A program made the position numbers and the translations under genes. From Antiquaquibacter metalliresistens (GTDB lineage Bacteria; Actinomycetota; Actinomycetes; Actinomycetales; Microbacteriaceae), in the NCBI RefSeq assembly GCF_029211225.1, contig NZ_JARGEM010000001.1, positions 434,001-498,000 on the forward strand: a DNA stretch of 64,000 nucleotides, given 5' to 3'. Positions 7,828 through 15,629 of the stretch are shown here, piece by piece (the first letter of the stretch is position 1; each line of letters starts with the position of its first letter). Below the pieces are notes generated by a model, which was not told the DNA's origin, searched no databases, and was given only the letters and a program-made list of their open reading frames with translations.

Positions 7828-10800
7828 ATGAAGGGCGGCGTGATTCTGTTCCGGGGCTCCGGCGCGGACGCGCGCCGCTACTTGGAGTCGGATCGGTCGC
7901 GCGCCGATGACTACTACTTGGAGGGCGGGACCGCTCTGGCGGAGTTCGCCGTGGTCGATGCCAGCGGCAGGGTGATCGGTGAGGGCGCGCTGACGGCTGA
8001 CGAGTACGCGCAATGGGTGGACTGGATCAACCCGCTCACCAGTGAGTCGATGGGCAAGCCCCGGCTGCCCGGTGTGGGGCGGCAGGGGTCGCCGCGGTTC
8101 GCGGAGATGGTCGTGAACGCGCCGAAGTCCCTGTCGATCGCCGCCGTGCTGCACCCGGAGGTGTCGGAGGCGCTGGACGCCGCGCAGCGGGACGCGGCAG
8201 CGGAGATCCGGTCCTGGCTCGGCCAGCATTCGGTCACGAGGGTCGGGCCGCGCGGGAAGCAGGAGGTGGTGCCGGTCGAGCAGTTGGAGACGGTCGCCGT
8301 CTCGCACAAGACCTCCCGCGCGGGTGACCCGCACCGGCACATCCACTTCCAGATCGGCACCCGCGTATGGGCGGTCGGCGCGTGGCGCGGGCTGGACACC
8401 GGGGCGCTGTTCCGGCAGCAGGGCGCGATCCGCGCCCTCGGCACCGCCGTCATCGCCGCGCATCCGCAGCTCGCCCAAGTACTCGACGCGCACGGCCTCA
8501 CGCTGGACCCGGTGACGGGTGAGGTCGCGGAGCTGACCCCCTACAACGCGATCATGTCCAAGCGCGGCGAGCAGGTCGCCCGCAACCTCGCCAAGTTCGA
8601 GGCCGAGTGGCGGGTGGCGCATCCCGGCCAGGAGCCCGGCCCGGTCGCCATGTCTCGGCTGACCGCGATGGCGTGGGATCACGAGCGGCCGGCCAAGAAG
8701 CCGGCCATGCTCGGCCACGAGGCCGCTTGGCGTGCGGAGCTGGACGTGGCCGGCTACCGGCCGAACCCCGAGCGGGTGCCGGTGCGCGCCACGGTGTCGC
8801 TGGACGACCTGAGGGTGCAACAGGTCGCATCGCGGGCGCTGGACCGTTGCGCGGCCGGCGCATCGACGTGGACGGTGCATGACGTTCAGGAGCACGTCAC
8901 GCGCATCATCACCGAGGCGGGCGTGCGTGCAACCCCCGACGCGCTGCGCGACCTCGTTGCGATCACGACCCGCCTGGCCATCGAGGATTGCCTGTCCGTG
9001 CTGCCGCCCGACAGTGTGCAACCCGAGCACATTGCGCACCTCACGACCCTGCACGTCGTGGCGGTCGAGACGAACCTGCGCGACCGGCTGACCGCCCGCG
9101 CAACGTCCGGCACCGGCCGGGTGCCGGACGTGACGCGCCTGACGCGCGACGCCGGGCTGGACCCGGAGCAGGCGCAGGCCGCCGCCGCGGTCGCCGGGAC
9201 CGACCTCCTCGTGGTCGTGGAGGGCGCGGCCGGCGCGGGCAAGACCACCATGCTCGGCGCGGCCATCGAAGCGGCCACAGACCACGGCCGCGCAACGCGC
9301 GTGGTGACGCCGACGAAGAAGGCGGCAGACGTGGCCGCGCAGGAACTCGGCGTGAGTGCCGACAGCGTGGCGAAGCTCGTCCACGCGCACGGCTGGCGAT
9401 GGAACGCCGACGGCGTATGGACCCGCCTGGCCGTGGGCGACACCGACCCGGAGACGGGCACCACCTACACCGGCCCCACCGCTGCCGCGCAGCTCGTCCA
9501 GGGTGAGCGGATCGTGGTGGACGAGGCGGGGATGCTCGACCAGGGCACCGCCCTCGCGCTGCTGACCGTCGCGGACGAGCACGGCGCAACCCTCGCCCTC
9601 GTCGGCGACCGCGCGCAGCTCCCCGCCGTGGGTCGCGGTGGGCTGCTCGACATGGCAGCGCAGCTCTCGCCGCGCGCCCACGACATGACGACCGTGCATC
9701 GCTTCGCCGATCCCGAGTACGCGGCGCTGACGGTGCAGATGCGTCGCGGCGATCATCTGGCGCTGCTGTTCGACCGACTCCACTCCCTCGGACTCGTGGT
9801 GCTGCACGAGAGCACCGAGGCGGTGCAGGACGCGATCGCCCGCGACGCCCGCGACGGGGACGCGATCACGACCGCGACGAACGACGAGGCGCGCGAGCTG
9901 AACGAGCGCGTCCGCGACGAGCGGGTGCGGGGAGGCCTGGTCGACGACGCCCGCACGACGACCGGCAGCGACGGTCTGAGCATCGGCCGGGGCGACGTGA
10001 TCCAGACCCGGCAGAACGACTCGGACGTGCAGGTGGCGAACCGGCAGACCTGGACCGTGCAGGCGGTCGGCCAGGACGGGGCGGTGTGGGCGAAGGAGAA
10101 CGGCAACGGCCGGAGGCGGCAGCGCACGGTACGCTTGCCGGCCGAGTACGTCGCCGAGCACACCCACCTGGCCTATGCCGCCACCGCCTACGGCGTGCAG
10201 GGCGCGACCGTGCCCGGCTCGCACACGGTCCTGTCCGATGCGCTCGACGCCTCCGGCGTCTACGTCGGCATGACCCGAGGCCAGGAGACGAACCGCCTCC
10301 ACGTCGTCGCGGCCGACGTGGACGACGCACGGGAGCAGTTCGTGGCCGCGCTCGAGCGGGACCGCGCCGACCGCGGCCTGGTCGCCGCGACCCAGGCGGC
10401 GCGCGAAGCCGTAGCCGGCCTCGCGGCCGATGGGCCGGTTCGGGTGGTGAACGCGGAGCGCGCCCGCCTCGCCCAGCGGATCGAGCGCGCCGAGCGCGAG
10501 GCGGGCAAGTGGGAGCGGGTCGTGGCGGCGCTGGACCGGCAGCGCGCGGCGCACCGGGCCGAGGCCGACGACCAGCAGGAAGTTGTCGCTGCTGCGGACG
10601 CCCGCGCCGCGCGGGTGCGCGCCGAGGTCGCGTCCCCGCTGATCGAGCAGGCCGCCGCAGACGGCCTCGCCTACCTCACCGGGCGGGAGCGGTTGTGGGA
10701 GGCGCAGACCGCGCACGGCCAGGCGGGACGACTCAGGAGGCGTGCCGCCGGCCGCGCGGCGACCGAGGCCGCAGACGCGCACCGTGCGACGGAGGACGCG

Positions 10801-11277
10801 GTGCGGCGACGCTGGGGCGGGCTGCCGAGCGGGGCGGGCGGCCTGGAGCCATGGGCCGAGACGGTCGCCGGGAAGCAGGCCGACGCCGACCCGCGCGTGA
10901 CCGAGACGCGGCACGACGCGGAGCAGACTCACCGCGAGCAGAGCCGCCTGGCCGAGCGGCACCTGCGCGAGTCCGTCGCCCTGCGCCAGCGGGTGCTCGG
11001 CTCCGCGACCCCGAGCACCGCGATCACCCGCGCTGCCGGCTGGCGTGCCCGTGCGGAGCAGGCCAGGCACGACCTCGCGCAGATCGAGGCGCTGCCCGTC
11101 ACCGAAGCCGCACAGTACGTCCGCGGCCTCGCCGCCCGAGCCGAGGCCGAACGGCAAGCGGCCGAGCGCGCCCAGGCCGCACGCGAGAAGCGCGCTACCC
11201 AGCTCGGCCGCTACCGGCCGTCGAGCGACCACGGCAGGACGGGACCGCAGCGCGACGCTCCCGGCCTCAGTTTGTGA
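7828..11277 (+). CDS. MobF-family conjugative relaxase-helicase (TraA/TrwC-like)
   Basis: 1149 aa from ATG 7828, chosen over ATG 7807 because GGAGGAGG at 7815-7822 is correctly placed for it. N-terminal TrwC relaxase domain: YLES...ADDYYLEGG supplies candidate catalytic tyrosines (residues ~15-31), and DPHRHIHFQIG near 166-175 is the metal-binding three-His motif. A RecD-like helicase follows: Walker A EGAAGAGKTT (~466), Walker B IVVDEAGMLD (~560), TAYGVQGATV (~786) and YVGMTRGQETN (~811). The C-terminal ~270 residues are charged, probably coiled. It nicks oriT and unwinds DNA for conjugative transfer. No coupling protein, secretion genes or integrase are present, so the element looks mobilisable or decayed. 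It overlaps the convergent VapC-like gene by 11 bp. Confidence 0.9.
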   Translation: MKGGVILFRGSGADARRYLESDRSRADDYYLEGGTALAEFAVVDASGRVIGEGALTADEYAQWVDWINPLTSESMGKPRLPGVGRQGSPRFAEMVVNAPKSLSIAAVLHPEVSEALDAAQRDAAAEIRSWLGQHSVTRVGPRGKQEVVPVEQLETVAVSHKTSRAGDPHRHIHFQIGTRVWAVGAWRGLDTGALFRQQGAIRALGTAVIAAHPQLAQVLDAHGLTLDPVTGEVAELTPYNAIMSKRGEQVARNLAKFEAEWRVAHPGQEPGPVAMSRLTAMAWDHERPAKKPAMLGHEAAWRAELDVAGYRPNPERVPVRATVSLDDLRVQQVASRALDRCAAGASTWTVHDVQEHVTRIITEAGVRATPDALRDLVAITTRLAIEDCLSVLPPDSVQPEHIAHLTTLHVVAVETNLRDRLTARATSGTGRVPDVTRLTRDAGLDPEQAQAAAAVAGTDLLVVVEGAAGAGKTTMLGAAIEAATDHGRATRVVTPTKKAADVAAQELGVSADSVAKLVHAHGWRWNADGVWTRLAVGDTDPETGTTYTGPTAAAQLVQGERIVVDEAGMLDQGTALALLTVADEHGATLALVGDRAQLPAVGRGGLLDMAAQLSPRAHDMTTVHRFADPEYAALTVQMRRGDHLALLFDRLHSLGLVVLHESTEAVQDAIARDARDGDAITTATNDEARELNERVRDERVRGGLVDDARTTTGSDGLSIGRGDVIQTRQNDSDVQVANRQTWTVQAVGQDGAVWAKENGNGRRRQRTVRLPAEYVAEHTHLAYAATAYGVQGATVPGSHTVLSDALDASGVYVGMTRGQETNRLHVVAADVDDAREQFVAALERDRADRGLVAATQAAREAVAGLAADGPVRVVNAERARLAQRIERAEREAGKWERVVAALDRQRAAHRAEADDQQEVVAAADARAARVRAEVASPLIEQAAADGLAYLTGRERLWEAQTAHGQAGRLRRRAAGRAATEAADAHRATEDAVRRRWGGLPSGAGGLEPWAETVAGKQADADPRVTETRHDAEQTHREQSRLAERHLRESVALRQRVLGSATPSTAITRAAGWRARAEQARHDLAQIEALPVTEAAQYVRGLAARAEAERQAAERAQAAREKRATQLGRYRPSSDHGRTGPQRDAPGLSL

Positions 11278-11716
11278 CGGCTCCCGCCTCGCCGTCGCCG
11301 CGCAGGTAGATTTCCACAAGGTCGCTGGTCCAGGTCGCGACACCTGCACCGAAGAAGTCCCTGTCCTCGGTCCAGATCGGACAATCCAACGTGAGCGCAG
11401 CGGCGACCATCGGCCAGTCCATCGGGTCGCGCGCGCCGATCCGGGCCATCGCCACAGGCTCCAGCGGAGCGATCACTTCGATCGGCACAGCCTCCACGAC
11501 CACGCGGAGTCGGTCGAGCGAGTCCAGCAGGGGCGCGGGGTCAGCGCCGCGCTTGCCGGCGATGGTCGGGAGGTGCCGGGCGGCCTCGGCGAAGGCGAGG
11601 TCCGGGGAGAAGAAGGACGTGTCCTCCCCGTACTCCTCGATCAGCTCCCGGACGCGGGTTCCGAGCACCGCCCGGATGAGGATGTTCGCGTCGAGGACGA
11701 TGCGCCTCGTCGTCAC
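11267..11716 (-). CDS. PIN-domain ribonuclease toxin (VapC-like)
   Basis: 149 aa. Acidic PIN residues can be seen: IVLDANILIRAV at the N-terminus, an internal FAEAARHLP, and the late ARDPMDWPMVAAAL and WTEDRDFF motifs. PIN toxins cleave tRNA or rRNA and are neutralised by a co-expressed antitoxin. The GTG start overlaps the TGA of the antitoxin gene (GTGA), the usual toxin-after-antitoxin order. Its 3' end overlaps the relaxase gene by 11 bp in convergent orientation. In this context it probably stabilises the mobile segment. Confidence 0.85.
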   Translation of the reverse strand: MTTRRIVLDANILIRAVLGTRVRELIEEYGEDTSFFSPDLAFAEAARHLPTIAGKRGADPAPLLDSLDRLRVVVEAVPIEVIAPLEPVAMARIGARDPMDWPMVAAALTLDCPIWTEDRDFFGAGVATWTSDLVEIYLRGDGEAGAVTN

Positions 11717-11994
11717 GATGCGGAAGCGGCTTCCCGCGGTTCCTTCCGGCGCGCCTTCCGCATCGCGTCGAACTCGGCGACCACCTCGTCCTCGGTCATC
11801 CCGAGCTGCTCCAGCAGGGCGCTGGCCTTCTTCGCCGCTTCGGAGTATGCGGCGATCTCGGCCTTCCGATCCCGACGCACTGGGATGAACAGGCCGACGG
11901 TCTGCCCGTGCCGGGTCACGGTCACCGGCTCGGCCTGGTCGATGTAGTCGGCGAGGTCCTGGCGGAACTCCCGCACTCCCACGGTCACACTCAT
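11713..11994 (-). CDS. Type II antitoxin, Phd/YefM family
   Basis: 93 aa. The N-terminal MSVTVGVREFRQDLADYIDQ and EPVTVTRHGQTVGLFIPV match the Phd/YefM DNA-binding half; the C-terminal ~50 residues are charged and helical, as expected for toxin binding. ATG 11994 is preceded by AAGGAG-type RBS sequence. Pairing of a Phd-type antitoxin with a PIN toxin is common. A near-perfect 10-bp-arm palindrome lies just upstream (12015-12038) and is the likely autoregulatory operator. The longer open frame reaching 12720 is spurious. Confidence 0.87.
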   Translation of the reverse strand: MSVTVGVREFRQDLADYIDQAEPVTVTRHGQTVGLFIPVRRDRKAEIAAYSEAAKKASALLEQLGMTEDEVVAEFDAMRKARRKEPREAASAS

Positions 11995-12014
11995 CCTCGG
12001 CTCCTTCCCATTGC

Positions 12015-12038
12015 GTACCCAAGTGTAAACTTGCGTAC
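12015..12038. promoter_or_regulatory. Palindromic operator of the toxin-antitoxin pair
   Basis: GTACCCAAGT, a 4-nt GTAA spacer, then ACTTGCGTAC: 9 of 10 positions are dyad-symmetric. It lies 20 bp upstream of the antitoxin start codon, in a locally AT-richer patch. Phd/YefM antitoxins repress their own promoters through such sites, so this is the expected operator. Confidence 0.65.
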
Positions 12039-12144
12039 ACAATACCCGGATTCGGCAGCGATGTCGAGCACCCGGCGCCTCCCGGCCGCTCGGCTCATCG
12101 GTGTGTGCCGTCGCCATGTCAGACCGCGAGCGTAGCCTCGGACC

Positions 12145-12516
12145 ATGACGCTCAACGTCGATGGAACCCGACTCGGAGAGCAGAGCACGCTCAGGATCGC
12201 CGCCACCGTGCTCGCTGGGACGGTCGAACCCGGCTGGGCGCTGCTGGAGGAGACGGCCGACGAGCAGTTCTCCGGGTGGACCATCTACGGGCCGGGGGAC
12301 TTCACAGACAAGCGACTGCCTGAGCTCGGCGAGGGTGACGAGTTGGTGGAGGTCTCCTTCGCCGAGGGCGAGCGCGCGCTCCCAGAGGTGCGAGAGCTGC
12401 ACGACTGGGGCAACGGCGAGTTCCCGCTGCTCATGGAGTCGTGGGTGCATCGCGGTAGGCGCAAGTGGATGCCCTGGGAGGACTTCAGCAAGTACCGCGA
12501 ACCAGCCGACGAGTGA
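12145..12516 (+). CDS. Hypothetical protein, 123 aa
   Basis: No family recognised. The protein is acidic with several Trp residues, no signal peptide or membrane segment, and a basic WVHRGRRKWMPWEDF patch near the C-terminus. The start is supported by a TAGCCT -10 at 12133-12138 placed 6 nt before the ATG, fitting the leaderless pattern seen across the window. It lies between the toxin-antitoxin pair and tRNA-Ser, so is probably part of the same accessory segment. Confidence 0.6.
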   Translation: MTLNVDGTRLGEQSTLRIAATVLAGTVEPGWALLEETADEQFSGWTIYGPGDFTDKRLPELGEGDELVEVSFAEGERALPEVRELHDWGNGEFPLLMESWVHRGRRKWMPWEDFSKYREPADE

Positions 12517-12558
12517 CCCGGATCGAACGCCGGCCGTGGCTCTCAGGAACCCGCCCGA

Positions 12559-12585
12559 GTGTCCCAAAAGTGTCCCGAGTGTCCC
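12559..12585 (+). repeat. Three GTGTCCC direct repeats
   Basis: GTGTCCC occurs at 12559, 12570 and 12579, in an otherwise gene-free stretch just upstream of tRNA-Ser. Short spaced repeats beside a tRNA at the edge of an accessory segment resemble integrase arm-type sites, but no integrase gene is present. Confidence 0.45.
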
Positions 12586-12707
12586 GAGAATGGCGATTCG
12601 CCCCCTTCTCTGAGTGCGACGAGTGCGAGGCGTGCGGGAGGGGCAAGGCCCCGACATCCCAGTCACCACAAGGGATTCCGCGTATCCGCTACGCTGGTCG
12701 GGCACAA

Positions 12708-12798
12708 GGAGACGTCGCATAGTTCGGCCTAGTGCACCACCCTGCTAAGGTGGAGAACCCTTTATTGGGTTCCGTGGGTTCAAATCCCACCGTCTCCG
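12708..12798 (+). tRNA. tRNA-Ser (anticodon GCU)
   Basis: The acceptor stem GGAGACG pairs with CGTCTCC, followed by discriminator G at 12798. The anticodon loop CTGCTAA lies within the stem CACC...GGTG, giving anticodon GCU. A long variable arm (GAACCCTTTATTGGGTTC) confirms a class II serine tRNA, and the T-arm has GGTTCAAATCC. CCA is not encoded. A TACGCT -10 lies at 12690-12695. The relaxase-bearing segment lies on its 5' side. Confidence 0.95.
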
Positions 12799-12806
12799 CT
12801 CATGAC

Positions 12807-12839
12807 AACCTGATCGCCCGAGAATCGGGTGATCAGGTT
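12807..12839 (+). terminator. Hairpin terminator after tRNA-Ser
   Basis: Fifteen-base arms (AACCTGATCGCCCGA and TCGGGTGATCAGGTT) with a 3-nt loop and one G-T wobble, starting 9 nt after the tRNA. It has no long T-tract. The following ~210 bp up to the RidA stop contain no gene I can support. Confidence 0.7.
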
Positions 12840-13052
12840 CGCGTCTGGCAGTTCCTGCTCGAGCATCGGCACATCGGCTGCGCGGCACAACTCCGTGCCG
12901 GGCATCGATGTGGTCGCGCTGCCGACCACCCGGTGCGGGCCCGCGCTTCGCCGTCGAGGCCGCCCCGCGTTCTTCCCAACAGTCGGCTCGCGGTCACGCC
13001 CTCGAGAAAGAGGAGACCGCCCTCGAGCGATGGAGGGTCGTTGGTCCTGCGT

Positions 13053-13523
13053 TCAGGAGCGGGCCGACACGACCAGCTCGACCTCGACTGGGGCGTTGCG
13101 GGGGAGAGCGGCCACGCCGATCGCCGACCGCGTGTGGGCACCCGCGCTGCCGAGCACCTCGTTCAGCAGCGAGCTCGCGCCGTTCATCACCTCAGACTGC
13201 TCGTGGAAGCCCGGGGCGGATGCGACGAAGCCTGTGAGCTTGACGACCCGCTCGATGCGCGAGAGATCGACCACCGCGGCGATCGCGGCGAGTGCGTTCG
13301 CGGTGCACAGGCGGGCGAGATGGCCGCCGCGCTCGACGGTCACGTCCTGCCCGAGCAGTCCGGTCGCCGCGAGGCCCTCGTCGTCGATCGGGAGCTGCCC
13401 CGAGGTGTAGACGAGGTCTCCCACCCGGTGCGCCGGGGCGAACTCGGGTGGCTTGCTGGGCGGGGTCGCCGCGAGCGCGCGGAGCTCTCGTTCGGTCGCG
13501 GCGATGACGACGGTGGTGCCCAT
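13053..13523 (-). CDS. RidA/YjgF-family enamine/imine deaminase
   Basis: 156 aa. Family motifs: VGDLVYTSGQLPID, CTANALAAI and the C-terminal NAPVEVELVV. RidA proteins hydrolyse reactive enamine/imine intermediates released by PLP enzymes; here the upstream gene on this strand encodes such an enzyme, which supports the role. It is the last gene of a three-gene minus-strand operon. ATG 13523 is used; a GTG at 13553 that overlaps the aminotransferase stop (GTGA) would add ten residues and is a real alternative. Confidence 0.85.
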   Translation of the reverse strand: MGTTVVIAATERELRALAATPPSKPPEFAPAHRVGDLVYTSGQLPIDDEGLAATGLLGQDVTVERGGHLARLCTANALAAIAAVVDLSRIERVVKLTGFVASAPGFHEQSEVMNGASSLLNEVLGSAGAHTRSAIGVAALPRNAPVEVELVVSARS

Positions 13524-13549
13524 GGTCGAGGGTGCTCTCCTCTCGATGC

Positions 13550-14728
13550 TCACGCGGCTGCGGTCCGGCGGGTGGACTCGCCGAGTGCGCGCACGATGTG
13601 CTCCAGGATGGGCTGCGGCGTCGCGAAGATGAGCCGCGCGAAGCCCGTGCCGGCCACCCCGCACATCGTGCCCTCGGTGAGCGCGATCGACGCCTCGCGC
13701 GCGAAGAACTCCGCGGGGCGTTCGCCCGCACGGGTGTCGCGGAAGTCGATCCAGCCCACATAGGTGCCCTCGGGTCGCGGCATCCAGGCCCCCGGGAGCT
13801 CTTCGGCGACCAGCTCGAGCAGGCGGTCGCGGTTCGACTCGAGGTAGGCCCCCAGGTCGTCGAGCCACGGGTCGCCCCTGCGGAACGCGGCGGCGTTCGC
13901 GATGGCGCCGAGGTTGCTCGTGCCGTGACCGGCGAACATGCCGATGCGGTCCCAGGTCTCGCGGTCGCGGTCGCTCGTCAGCACGAGCTCGGCGCACTTG
14001 AGCCCCGGCAAGTTCCACGCCTTCGAGGCGCTCATCGCCGTGATCGTGTGGTCGGCCGCTGCCGGCGAGACCGTGGCGTAGGGCACGTGCACCGAGCCGC
14101 TGTAGACGAGCGGCGCCCAGATCTCGTCCGAGAAGACGCGTCCGCCGTTGCGGGCCACGACCTCCGAGATCGCCACGAGTTCCTCGCGGGCGAACACCCG
14201 ACCGACGGGGTTGTAGGGGTTGCAGAGCACGAGCAGGTTGCCGCCCTGGTCGAAGGCGCGCTGCAGTTCGTCGAGGTCGAACTCGTAGCGACCATCGCGC
14301 ACCGCGAGCGGCATCTCGATCACCTCGCGGCCCCGCATGGGTGGCACCATGAGGAACGGCATGTAGGCCGGGGTCGGCACGATGATCTTCGACCCTGGCG
14401 TCGAGCAGTGCTCCATGGCCAGTTCGAGCCCCATGATCACGTCGGGGATGGCCCGCACGTCAGATGGGGCGACCTGCCATCCGTACCGCCGCTCGAGGAA
14501 TTCGGATGTTGCATCGGAGAGGTCGGCGGCGATCCGCGCGGGCATGTAGCCGAACGCGCCATCGTCGACGGCGGTGTGGAGCGCGGCGGTGACGTGGGGG
14601 TCGATACCGAAGTCCATCTCGGCGACGAACGCGCCGATCGATCCATCGGTCGCCGACCACTTCGTGGCCCCGGTGGAGCGGAGCTCGTCGATCGTGATGG
14701 CGTTGACTCGCTGCGCGAACGCGCTCAT
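13550..14728 (-). CDS. PLP-dependent aminotransferase/C-S lyase, MalY/PatB-like
   Basis: 392 aa, fold-type I. The PLP lysine is in SASKAWNLPGLKCA, preceded by FSDEIW and NPYNPVGRVF; WSATDGSIGAFVAEMDFGID near the N-terminus is typical of MalY/PatB cystathionine beta-lyase-like enzymes rather than classical aminotransferases. It likely cleaves a cysteine S-conjugate or transaminates an amino acid. Its ATG overlaps the stop of the upstream regulator (ATGA), and RidA follows, so the three form an operon. An amino acid permease is divergent, so uptake and breakdown of one amino-acid-like substrate is a plausible joint role. Confidence 0.85.
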   Translation of the reverse strand: MSAFAQRVNAITIDELRSTGATKWSATDGSIGAFVAEMDFGIDPHVTAALHTAVDDGAFGYMPARIAADLSDATSEFLERRYGWQVAPSDVRAIPDVIMGLELAMEHCSTPGSKIIVPTPAYMPFLMVPPMRGREVIEMPLAVRDGRYEFDLDELQRAFDQGGNLLVLCNPYNPVGRVFAREELVAISEVVARNGGRVFSDEIWAPLVYSGSVHVPYATVSPAAADHTITAMSASKAWNLPGLKCAELVLTSDRDRETWDRIGMFAGHGTSNLGAIANAAAFRRGDPWLDDLGAYLESNRDRLLELVAEELPGAWMPRPEGTYVGWIDFRDTRAGERPAEFFAREASIALTEGTMCGVAGTGFARLIFATPQPILEHIVRALGESTRRTAAA

Positions 14729-15471
14729 GCGGTTTCCTCCTCTTCTCCGCCGACCTGTGAGCCTTCGGAGATCTCGTTCAGATAGTTGTAGATGGTGAAG
14801 CGACTGACGCGGAGTGCGGTCGCGGCCTTGTCGGCGGCGCCCTTCAGCATGAAGAATCCGCGCGCGTTGAGCTCGCGCACGATCTCGATCTTGTGCTTCT
14901 TGCGCATCAGCTCGACCGGGATGCCGGAGACCGCGGTCGCCTTGTTGATGAGGTGCATCGCAAGTTCGTCGACGTCGGAGGTGAAGATCTCCTCCGATTC
15001 GCTCGGGAAAGTCGGCGCCGGCTGCACCGGGGCGTCGGTCGTTGCGCCGGCGAGGCCGAGCATGAGCGCCGAGATGTGATGGATCTCCTCCCAGGCGGAG
15101 AGGTCAGTGTTGACACACATCGCGGCGATGGCCGTGCCGCTGGAATCCCGCACGATGACGGTGGAGGACTTCATGCGACGGCCGTCGCCGAGGCGGGTCT
15201 CGTAGCCGATCTTCGTCTGGAACTCGCCCTTCGCGGCCGCCCCGAGCAGCAGGTCAGTGGCCGGATCGCCGACCCTGCGGCGCGTGACCGTGCCGCTGAT
15301 CGCGACGATCGAGTTGGGAAGCTTCGAGAGGTCGTGCAGCAGCAGTTCGCTCGTCGGCGGCAACGCCTCGCCGAGTGACTCCACCAGGGCCGCAAGCATC
15401 TGGATGAGGTACTCGCCCTCGCTTCGCGTGCCCGTGCCCCCCGCGTCGTGGCGCGAGTTGCTCGATGTCAT
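14725..15471 (-). CDS. YheO/DauR-like transcriptional regulator (PAS-like plus HTH)
   Basis: 248 aa from ATG 15471, with GAGGAAGGGATTAC as RBS. The N-terminal half has the YheO-like PAS signature (LLLHDLSKLPNSIVAI and later STVIVRDSSGTAIAAMC). The C-terminal HTH is ELNARGFFMLKGAADKAA followed by LRVSRFTIYNYLN. In DauR this type represses D-amino-acid catabolism genes. It heads the operon with the PLP enzyme and RidA and is divergent from the APC permease, with repeated GTTGA/TCAAC half-sites between them. Confidence 0.85.
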   Translation of the reverse strand: MTSSNSRHDAGGTGTRSEGEYLIQMLAALVESLGEALPPTSELLLHDLSKLPNSIVAISGTVTRRRVGDPATDLLLGAAAKGEFQTKIGYETRLGDGRRMKSSTVIVRDSSGTAIAAMCVNTDLSAWEEIHHISALMLGLAGATTDAPVQPAPTFPSESEEIFTSDVDELAMHLINKATAVSGIPVELMRKKHKIEIVRELNARGFFMLKGAADKAATALRVSRFTIYNYLNEISEGSQVGGEEEETA

Positions 15472-15486
15472 GTAATCCCTTCCTCG

Positions 15487-15582
15487 CAACGATCGTTGGC
15501 ACGAGAGTGACACAAAACGTTGCGCACCTCAACTCTATGTTGATACTATCCGAAATTGTCAACAACCGTTGATGCGTTCAAC
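15487..15582. promoter_or_regulatory. Divergent operator region with GTTGA/TCAAC half-sites
   Basis: Between the YheO-like regulator and the permease there is a perfect 12-bp palindrome CAACGATCGTTG (15487-15498). Alternating half-sites follow: GTTGA (15539-15543), TCAAC (15559-15563), GTTGA (15568-15572) and TCAAC (15578-15582). These form several nested dyads and are likely binding sites for the adjacent regulator on both promoters. Confidence 0.6.
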
Positions 15583-15629
15583 CGCATGTTAGATCCAGTT
15601 GCAATGAGGCAACTGATGAGCGAGGAGAC

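Noticed and set aside
7720-11349. 1209-codon open frame on the minus strand opposite the relaxase gene
   Set aside because: GC-rich antisense shadow; it has no domain, no RBS, and a composition unlike a protein, whereas the plus strand encodes a clear relaxase-helicase.
12840-13052. Possible gene remnant on the minus strand (frame reading MPGTELCRAADVPMLEQELP)
   Set aside because: Protein-like composition for ~45 codons, but no start, no recognisable family, and the tRNA terminator interrupts it.
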